The notes below the pieces were generated by a model. The model worked only from the letters and a program-made list of their open reading frames with translations. It did not search any database and was not told where the DNA came from. Made by a program: the position numbers and the translations under genes. A stretch of DNA of 64,000 nt, from NCBI RefSeq assembly GCF_004151105.1, contig NZ_PHRF01000027.1, forward strand, positions 209,906 to 273,905, given 5' to 3'. Each line of letters starts with the position of its first letter. The first letter of the stretch is position 1. Positions 58,294 to 64,000 of this stretch are shown piece after piece. This DNA comes from Streptomyces sp. L-9-10 (GTDB lineage Bacteria; Actinomycetota; Actinomycetes; Streptomycetales; Streptomycetaceae).

Positions 58294-59586
58294 TCAGGGG
58301 CGGCTGGGCGCCGGGTCGGTGGCTTCCGTGTCGTTCGCTTCCGTCGCGGGCGGTTCCGCCACGGGTGAGGCGGACGTCTCCGACGGTGCCGAGGCAGCCG
58401 CGACGGGCGGCACGGGCCCGGCGGGGGCCGGGGCGGCCTTGCGGGTCAGGCGGCGGGCCAGGGGTTCCGTCCAGCGCGCCGCCAGCGGGCCGAGGATCAC
58501 CAGGATGAGTACGTACGCGGTGGCCAGCGGCCCGATCCGCGGCTCCACGCCGACCGCCAGTCCGGCGATGACGATGGAGAACTCACCGCGCGCCACGAGC
58601 GTGCCGCCGGTGCGCCAGCGGCCGGCGGTCCGTACCCCGGCCCGCTTGGCCGCGTACCAGCCGGTGCCGATCTTCGTCAGGGTGGTGACGGTCGCCAGGA
58701 TCAGTGCCGGTACGAGGACCGGCGGAATGGCGGCCGGGTCGGTGTTCAGACCGAAGAAGACGAAGAAGACGGCGGCGAACAGGTCGCGCAGCGGGGCGAG
58801 CAGGTTGTGCGCGCCCTCGGCGACCTCGCCGGAGAGCGCGATACCGACGAGGAACGCGCCGACGGCGGCGGAGACTTGGAGTTCCTGGGCGACTCCGGCG
58901 ACCAGGACCGTGAGACCGAGGACGACCAGGAGCAGCATCTCCGGGTTGTCGGAGGAGACCGCACGGCTGATCAGCCGGCCGTGCCGCAGGGCCAGATAGA
59001 GGACGGCGCCGACCGTGCCGAGCGAGATCAGCAGCGTGAGGCTCCCGCCGGCGAGGCTGAGTCCGGCGAGCAGCGCCGTGAGAAGCGGCAGATAGACGGC
59101 CATGGCGAGGTCCTCGATGACCAGGACACCCAGGATCACCGGTGTTTCACGGTTGCCGAGCCGGCCGAGGTCACCGAGGACTTTCGCGATCACGCCGGAC
59201 GAGGAGATCCAGGTGACACCGGCCAGGGCCACCGCGGCGACGGGACCCCAGCCCAGGATCAGCGCGGCGGCGGCGCCCGGCACGGCGTTCAGCACGAAGT
59301 CGACGATGCCGGAGGGGTATTGGGTCTTGAGGTTGGAGACGAGTTCGGAGGCGCTGTACTCCAGCCCCAGCAGGAGCAGCAGCAGGATGACGCCGATCTC
59401 CGCGCCGGTGGCGACGAACTCCTCGCTCGCGTTGAGCGGAAGCAGCCCGCCCTGGCCGAAGGCGAGCCCGGCGAGCAGATAGAGCGGAATGGCGGAGAAG
59501 CCCACCCGGCCCGCGAGCCGGCCGAGTATCCCGAGGCCCAGGATGATGGCCCCGAGTTCGATGAGCAGAGCGGTGGTGTCGTGCAC
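58294..59586 (-). CDS. CPA2 cation:proton antiporter, KhtU-like
   Basis: 430 residues with about twelve transmembrane helices. Family features: LLLGLEYSASEL, TWISSSGVIAKVLGDLGRLGNRETP, VLVIEDLAMAVYLP (the conserved VxxED of KefB/KhtU-type antiporters) and LFAAVFFVFFGLNTDP. A C-terminal Ala/Pro/Glu/Thr tail of about 50 residues is low-complexity. It exports K+ (or other monovalent cations) in exchange for protons. Six bp after the RCK_C gene, one operon. Confidence 0.9.
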   Translation of the reverse strand: MHDTTALLIELGAIILGLGILGRLAGRVGFSAIPLYLLAGLAFGQGGLLPLNASEEFVATGAEIGVILLLLLLGLEYSASELVSNLKTQYPSGIVDFVLNAVPGAAAALILGWGPVAAVALAGVTWISSSGVIAKVLGDLGRLGNRETPVILGVLVIEDLAMAVYLPLLTALLAGLSLAGGSLTLLISLGTVGAVLYLALRHGRLISRAVSSDNPEMLLLVVLGLTVLVAGVAQELQVSAAVGAFLVGIALSGEVAEGAHNLLAPLRDLFAAVFFVFFGLNTDPAAIPPVLVPALILATVTTLTKIGTGWYAAKRAGVRTAGRWRTGGTLVARGEFSIVIAGLAVGVEPRIGPLATAYVLILVILGPLAARWTEPLARRLTRKAAPAPAGPVPPVAAASAPSETSASPVAEPPATEANDTEATDPAPSRP

Positions 59587-59592
59587 GGGCGC

Positions 59593-60078
59593 TTATCCTC
59601 CGGTGATCAGTTCGGCGACGGCGTCCACGCCTTCCCGGGTGCCGACGACGACGAGCGTGTCCCCCAGGGCGAAGCGGAAGTCCGGGGTGGGTGAGGGAAA
59701 GGCGTCGGTGCGGCGCAGGACGGCGACGATCGAGGCGCCCGTGCGGGTCCGCACCTGGGTGGCGCCGAGTGTCCGGCCCACGTACGGGGACCGTTTGGTG
59801 AGCTGGATGTGCTCGGTGAGCAGATCGATTTCGAGGTGCTGGTGCAGATGCGCGACGGGATCGGGCGTCAGGAGTTTGGAGAGCGCGGTCGCCTCGTGCG
59901 GGGCGAGCGTCGCGGCGTCCCGGCAGTTGTCGTCGTCCTCGGGATCGTGGAAGGCGAGGATGCGGCGGCCGTCCTGGTGCACGACGACCGACAGATGCTT
60001 GCCCGCGTCGGTGCTGAGGTCGTAGCGGGTACCGACCCCGGGCAGGGAGGTTTTGCTGACGTGAGCTGTGGGCTCCAT
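59593..60078 (-). CDS. RCK_C-domain regulator of the antiporter, KhtT/CpeA-like
   Basis: 161 residues from ATG 60076-60078. The N-terminal KhtT-like part (VSKTSLPGVGTRYDLSTDAGKHLSVVVHQDGRRILAFHD) is followed by an RCK_C domain (SPYVGRTLGATQVRTRTGASIVAVLRR ... FRFALGDTLVVVGTREGVDAVAELITGG). RCK_C proteins of this kind bind c-di-AMP in Bacillus and Streptomyces and switch the adjacent antiporter (established). The first gene of the two-gene unit. Confidence 0.9.
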   Translation of the reverse strand: MEPTAHVSKTSLPGVGTRYDLSTDAGKHLSVVVHQDGRRILAFHDPEDDDNCRDAATLAPHEATALSKLLTPDPVAHLHQHLEIDLLTEHIQLTKRSPYVGRTLGATQVRTRTGASIVAVLRRTDAFPSPTPDFRFALGDTLVVVGTREGVDAVAELITGG

Positions 60079-60512
60079 GAGAACGCTCCATACGGGCGTG
60101 ATGTGAGGGGGTGCGGGCACGGCGGTCCCGTGGACGGGCCCACCTGGCGGCCGGGCGTGACGGTCCGTCGCCCACCACCGGACAGGGATTCCGCGTCATG
60201 CGTCACGCGCCGTGCGTCATGCGCCGTGCGGAAGCACCGTCACGGAAGGCGACGGTGCGGGAAACTCCGGTAAGGGCACCGGCGACGGGACCGACGCGGC
60301 GTCAGTCGATCCGGCGTGGCGAACGGGCAGGGGAGCGCGCATATGGAAACCGCCCCCTCAAGCCCCGCGTGACCGACCGTCCGCCCAGAATCACTGCCAT
60401 GGGCACACCGGCACTCAAGGAAGCGTCGGTCACCCGCTTGCCATTTTAACGTAAAATAAAATGTGCTGATTGACCCTTATGGGAAAGAAAAGGAAATCTG
60501 ATACGGAAAAGG
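60079..60512. other. Intergenic region with an AT-rich palindrome
   Basis: 434 bp between the RCK_C gene start and the end of the DUF3040 gene. It holds repeated GCGTCATGCG/GCCGTGCG units at about 60195-60232, and an exceptionally AT-rich 60442-60530 with the palindrome ATTTTA-ACG-TAAAAT (60443-60457). Open frames here on the plus strand have no ribosome site, so I support no gene. Confidence 0.5.
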
Positions 60513-60821
60513 CTATTGCGAAGTGCGGGCGATGCCCTGCCGGACGCGGCCCCGGTCGGGGTCGAAGAGATGGGCGGCCGCGCCGGCCAGCACCAGTCCG
60601 CCGGCGATGAGAAGTCCGTGACCGACGACGACACCCAGGACGAATCCGCCCAGCGCGACGGCCACCAGCAGCCAGGCGACGCCGTGCCGGTACTCACGCG
60701 GACGGCAGGGGGAGCCGGCCTCCAGGGCGCGCGCGAACCGGGGGTCGTCCTGGCGCAGCCGTGTGGCGAGATCGCCGAGTCGTCGGTCTTCTTCGAAGGC
60801 TGCCACGAGTTCCCTTCCCAT
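60513..60821 (-). CDS. DUF3040 family small membrane protein
   Basis: 102 residues from ATG 60819-60821. The cytoplasmic start MGRELVAAFEEDRRLGDLATRLRQDDPRFARALEAG is the DUF3040 signature, followed by two close helices (VAWLLVAVALGGFVLGVVVGHGLLIAGGLVLAGAAAHLF) and a short basic tail. Widespread in actinobacteria, function unknown. Divergent from the sensor kinase at 61013. Confidence 0.82.
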   Translation of the reverse strand: MGRELVAAFEEDRRLGDLATRLRQDDPRFARALEAGSPCRPREYRHGVAWLLVAVALGGFVLGVVVGHGLLIAGGLVLAGAAAHLFDPDRGRVRQGIARTSQ

Positions 60822-61012
60822 CGGGTCCCTCACACGATCACCCGTCCGGGCACCAGGGCGCCATCGGAGCCGACACCCATATCCGGGGGTGGCCGACATG
60901 TAGACGCGCGGGCGTACGCCCCCATGGAGGGCGCCCGCCCGTGGCGGCCGTCGGACCGCGCTCCCCGGGCGGGCGATAGTGGAGGGCGTCTACTGCGAGG
61001 AGGCCCTGCTCC

Positions 61013-62110
61013 GTGTCCCTGTTCTGGCGGATCTTTCTGCTCAACGCCGCGGTCCTGTTCGCGGCCACCGCCCTGCTCCTGCTCGGCCCCGTCACCGTGT
61101 CCGCCCCCGTACTGCTCACGGAAGCGCTGATCATGGCCCTGGGGCTGGTGGCCATGCTCGTCGCCAACGCCGCGCTGCTGCGGATCGGGCTCGCTCCGCT
61201 GCAACGGCTCACCCGGGCCATGACCACCACCGATCTGCTGCGCCCCGGACGCAGGCCCGCGGTCTCGGGGCATGGCGAGATCGCCGGGCTGATCGAGACG
61301 TTCAACACCATGCTCGACCGGCTGGAGGCCGAACGCGCCGCCAGCAGCGGGCTCGCGCTCTCCGCCCAGGAGGCCGAACGCCGAAGGATCGCGCAGGAGT
61401 TGCACGACGAGATCGGCCAGACCCTCACGGCGGTGCTGCTCGAGTTGAAGCGCGTCGCCGACCGGGCGCCCGCACCGCTGCGCGACGAACTGCGCCATGT
61501 GCAGGAGACGACCCGGGGCAGTCTGGACGAGATCCGCCGGATAGCCCGTCGGCTCCGCCCCGGTGTCCTGGAGGAACTGGGGCTCATCAGCGCGCTGAAG
61601 GCACTGACCAGCGAGATCACCACGCACTCCGGCCTCTCCGTCCGGAGCGGCTTCGACAGCGCGCTGCCCCGGCTGGGCGAGGATGTCGAGCTGGTGCTCT
61701 ACCGGGTCGCGCAGGAGGGTCTCACCAATGTCGTGCGCCATGCCGACGCGCGGCACGTGGATCTCACGCTCCGGCGCACCACCGGGGTGGTGGAGTTGCG
61801 TCTCAGGGACGACGGACACGGGATCGGTACGGCGGCCGAGGGCGCGGGGATCCGCGGGATGCGCGAACGGGCCCTGCTCATCGGCGCCGAGCTGTCGGTG
61901 GGGCGCGGCAGCGCGCGGAGCGGTGCCCCCGGCGGCGGAACGGACGTACGGCTGCGCGTGCCGATCGGCGAAGACGCCCGCGACAGCGGGGACGCCGAAG
62001 GCGGCGGAAACGCCGGGGGCAGCGGAAACAGCAGTGACAGCGGAAGCGGCGGCGACAGCGGCATCAGCGGCCGGAGCGCCACGAGCGACGAGATCAAAGG
62101 AAGCGACTGA
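61013..62110 (+). CDS. NarL-type sensor histidine kinase (HisKA_3)
   Basis: 365 residues from GTG 61013 (GAGGAGG upstream). Two helices with almost no extracellular loop (1-56), a HAMP-like linker, then HisKA_3 with the phospho-acceptor His131 in RRIAQELHDEIGQTLTAV, and the ATPase domain (LYRVAQEGLTNVVRHADA, DDGHGIG, GIRGMRERALLIGAEL). The short loop suggests an intramembrane signal. The last 50 residues are a Gly/Ser/Asp/Asn tail (GGGNAGGSGNSSDSGSGG) outside the catalytic fold. Its stop is 2 bp before the response regulator start. Confidence 0.92.
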   Translation: MSLFWRIFLLNAAVLFAATALLLLGPVTVSAPVLLTEALIMALGLVAMLVANAALLRIGLAPLQRLTRAMTTTDLLRPGRRPAVSGHGEIAGLIETFNTMLDRLEAERAASSGLALSAQEAERRRIAQELHDEIGQTLTAVLLELKRVADRAPAPLRDELRHVQETTRGSLDEIRRIARRLRPGVLEELGLISALKALTSEITTHSGLSVRSGFDSALPRLGEDVELVLYRVAQEGLTNVVRHADARHVDLTLRRTTGVVELRLRDDGHGIGTAAEGAGIRGMRERALLIGAELSVGRGSARSGAPGGGTDVRLRVPIGEDARDSGDAEGGGNAGGSGNSSDSGSGGDSGISGRSATSDEIKGSD

Positions 62111-62112
62111 CC

Positions 62113-62772
62113 ATGCCCGAGGCGACCCAGACCCGCATCCTCCTGGCGGACGATCACGCCCTGGTCCGCCGGGGCGTCCGGCTGATCCTCGACAACGAAC
62201 CGGATCTGACGGTCGTCGCCGAGGCGGGCGACGGCGCGGAAGCCGTGGAGTTGGCCCGCTCCCACCGGCCCGACCTGGCCATCCTGGACATCGCGATGCC
62301 CCGGCTGACCGGCCTCCAGGCGGCGCGCGAACTCGCCGGGCTCCAGCCGGAGACCCGCATCCTGATGCTGACGATGTACGACAACGAGCAGTATTTCTTC
62401 GAGGCGTTGAAGTCCGGGGCGAGCGGCTACGTCCTCAAGTCCGTCGCCGACCGGGACCTGGTGGAGGCGTGCCGGGCCGCGATGCGCGACGAACCGTTCC
62501 TCTACCCCGGGGCCGTGACCGCTCTGATCCGTAACTACCTCGACCGGGTACGGCAGGGCGACGGCATCCCCGACAGCGCGATCACGCCCCGCGAGGAGGA
62601 GATCCTCAAGCTGGTGGCCGAGGGACACACGTCCAAGGAGATCGCCGGGATCCTGGTCATCAGCGCCAAGACCGTCGAGCGCCATCGCGCCAACCTCCTC
62701 CAGAAACTCGGGCTGCGGGACCGGCTGGAGCTCACGCGCTACGCGATCCGGGCCGGTCTGATCGAGCCGTAG
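62113..62772 (+). CDS. LuxR/NarL-family response regulator
   Basis: 219 residues from ATG 62113. Receiver domain with ILLADDHALVRRGVRLIL and the phospho-acceptor Asp59 in LAILDIAMPRLTG, Thr in MLTMYD and Lys in VLKSVA. The C-terminal LuxR helix-turn-helix is TPREEEILKLVAEGHTSKEIAGILVISAKTVERHRANLL. Partner of the kinase just upstream. Target genes unknown. Confidence 0.95.
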   Translation: MPEATQTRILLADDHALVRRGVRLILDNEPDLTVVAEAGDGAEAVELARSHRPDLAILDIAMPRLTGLQAARELAGLQPETRILMLTMYDNEQYFFEALKSGASGYVLKSVADRDLVEACRAAMRDEPFLYPGAVTALIRNYLDRVRQGDGIPDSAITPREEEILKLVAEGHTSKEIAGILVISAKTVERHRANLLQKLGLRDRLELTRYAIRAGLIEP

Positions 62773-62929
62773 GGCCTGTCCTCGAAGTCCCGCCCACCCG
62801 GGAACGCCCGGCACGCGGCGGGAGTCCGCGCGCCCCGTGCTGGGCAGAGAGTGGGTGGCGCCCGTACGAACCCGCGTACGGATTCGGCGCCCAGGACACC
62901 GCACCAACACGAGCGGAACGAGGCGAGGC

Positions 62930-63805
62930 ATGAACCCGGGCAACAGCTGGGAGTTCACTGACGACCGCGGCCATCTCACCGTGGCACGAACCCACCCGAC
63001 GCGGGTGGTGGCCTACATACAGGCGGGCGCGACCCTCTGGGACCACGGTCTGCGTCCCCTGGGGATCTTCGGATCCCACCATGACGGGGACACCCCCGAT
63101 CCGGCGAAGGCGGGCGAACTGCCCCTCGCCGAACTGCGCTCCTTCGGCGCGGGCAGCGCCCTCGATCCGGACGCACTGGTCGCGGCCGAGCCGGATCTCG
63201 TCGTCGCCGTCAGCTATGGCGGCGGGCAGGTGTACGGCATCGACCCGGAGGCGGCCAAGCATCTGGAGGAGCAGGTGCCCGTCGTCGTTCTCGACGTGGG
63301 GAAGGACCGCTCGCTCGACGGGATCAGGGACCGGTTCACCGCGCTGGCCCGCTCGCTGCGGACGCCGCTGCGGCCCGCGGAGGCCGATCTGGAGCGCGCG
63401 GAGTCCCGGCTGCGTACCGCGGCGGCCCGCCCCGGCGCGCCCCGGGTGCTGGCTCTCTCGGCGGCGGGACCGGAAACGGCGTATCTGGCCCGGCCGCTGA
63501 CCTGGCCCGATCTACGGGCCGTCAGTGAGCTGGGGGTGGCGCTGGTCGAGCCCGCGGAGGGCGGCGGGGCCAACTGGCGTACGGCCGAGTGGGCCGAGGC
63601 GGCAGCGCTGGAAGCGGACATCGTGCTCGCCGACGTACGGGCGAACGCGGCGCCGCGCGAAGAACTCCGGGGCAACACGCACTGGCGTGCACTTGAGGAG
63701 CGGGCGCGGATCGTGCCGTGGAACCCGGAAGCGCCGGTCAGCCACCGCGCGCATGCCCGGTTCCTCCACACGGTCGCCGACGCCGTGGACGCGGCCGGGG
63801 CCTAG
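62930..63805 (+). CDS. ABC substrate-binding-protein homologue without signal peptide
   Basis: 291 residues from ATG 62930 (GAGGCGAGG upstream). The fold is that of iron-siderophore/cobalamin binding proteins (TroA/BtuF-like): HPTRVVAYIQAGATLWDHGLRPLGIFG, ALVAAEPDLVVAVSYGG, VPVVVLDVGKDRSLDGIRDRFTALARSL, VLALSAAGPETAYLARP, EADIVLADVRANAAP. It starts MNPGNSWEFTDDRG with no hydrophobic or lipobox segment, and the upstream frame (to 62837) adds only basic residues. It is either cytoplasmic or mis-started; no transporter genes adjoin it. The intergenic region 62773-62929 has no other gene. Confidence 0.78.
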   Translation: MNPGNSWEFTDDRGHLTVARTHPTRVVAYIQAGATLWDHGLRPLGIFGSHHDGDTPDPAKAGELPLAELRSFGAGSALDPDALVAAEPDLVVAVSYGGGQVYGIDPEAAKHLEEQVPVVVLDVGKDRSLDGIRDRFTALARSLRTPLRPAEADLERAESRLRTAAARPGAPRVLALSAAGPETAYLARPLTWPDLRAVSELGVALVEPAEGGGANWRTAEWAEAAALEADIVLADVRANAAPREELRGNTHWRALEERARIVPWNPEAPVSHRAHARFLHTVADAVDAAGA

Positions 63806-64000
63806 GGCCTCTCGTTTGGATCATGCCGGGCTCGCGTGCCCGCGGTGACATCAGCCGCTGCCGCGGCGGGCCGCGCCTCGCCGCGTTGTCGTCGGTCACC
63901 ATGCTCCGCCATGGCTCCCTCCTCCGCCTTGCGATCCTCCCCCGTAGCCTGAACGGCACGGGAGGGACCCCCTCCACCAGACCCCCTGATCCGGCCTGAT
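63806..64000. other. Right-edge intergenic sequence, possible dispersed repeat
   Basis: The sequence after the stop codon (GGCCTCTCGTTTGGATCATG onward) has no convincing gene to the window end. The GGGCCT-type start also follows the response-regulator stop (about 62772). It looks like a type of repeated intergenic DNA seen in streptomycetes, but I cannot verify that from one window. Confidence 0.3.

Noticed and set aside
60111..60449. Small gene ahead of the AT-rich island
   Set aside because: Arg/Thr/Pro-rich frame without ribosome site or domain, overlapping repeated GCGTCATGCG units.
63806..64000. Transposase remnant at the right edge
   Set aside because: No reading frame with transposase motifs and no terminal inverted repeat can be seen in the 195 bases available.

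Overview
The window is high-GC actinobacterial chromosome, most likely from a Streptomyces. The signs are strong third-position G/C in every convincing frame, GTG starts, GTGA/ATGA stop-start overlaps, many Tat and Sec exported hydrolases, an ECF41 sigma factor with its carboxymuconolactone decarboxylase partner, and DasR-, iron-box- and BlaI-type operators of actinobacterial style. I see no tRNA, rRNA, CRISPR array, prophage or intact insertion sequence. The gene order reads as ordinary chromosome with accessory sugar-use genes.

Layout. 1-5 kb: edge of a secreted-repeat lipoprotein, a yybP-ykoY (Mn2+) riboswitch with a GDT1-family Mn exporter, and a divergent siderophore-uptake locus (binding protein / two FecCD permeases) around an iron box. 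5-9 kb: small exported proteins (DUF6153, DUF305), a GNAT acetyltransferase, a Tat-exported amidase and an SH3-like protein. 9-19 kb: exported phosphoesterase-LamG protein, Lrp regulator with a DDAH-like hydrolase behind a palindromic operator, a Gly-rich membrane protein, a RavA/ViaA-like AAA+/VWA pair, and a GH19 chitinase with a DasR-type operator. 18.7-21.4 kb: cupin and zinc alcohol dehydrogenase divergent from an XRE regulator.

21.4-34.1 kb is a galactoside/glycan-use locus: intracellular GH36 alpha-galactosidase divergent from a ROK regulator, sugar ABC binding protein and two permeases (no ATPase gene), then exported GH27 and GH95 hydrolases and an SGNH esterase. The exported enzymes would trim an O-acylated galactose/fucose-bearing glycan, the ABC system would import the product, and GH36 would finish hydrolysis inside.

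34-49 kb: a 920-residue membrane protein joining a degenerate NTPase-like region to an extracellular type-1 periplasmic-binding receptor; SRPBCC protein; 17-bp minisatellite; YdeP-type molybdopterin oxidoreductase; LysR/MBL pair; a truncated second copy of the Mn riboswitch before a Ca2+/cation antiporter; BlaI/M56 pair 1; NlpC/P60 hydrolase with a structured leader; exported PHP phosphoesterase. 49-64 kb: ECF41 module, dhaKLM dihydroxyacetone phosphotransferase, FAD oxidoreductase, SDR-DUF2867 protein, BlaI/M56 pair 2 with a clear operator, KhtT/KhtU-like K+/H+ antiporter, DUF3040 protein, NarL-type two-component system and a binding-protein homologue lacking a signal peptide.

Main items for follow-up are the intact/truncated riboswitch pair, the NTPase-receptor fusion, the GH95 active-site Asn-to-Asp change, recurring 17-bp intergenic tandem repeats, and several precisely placed operators.
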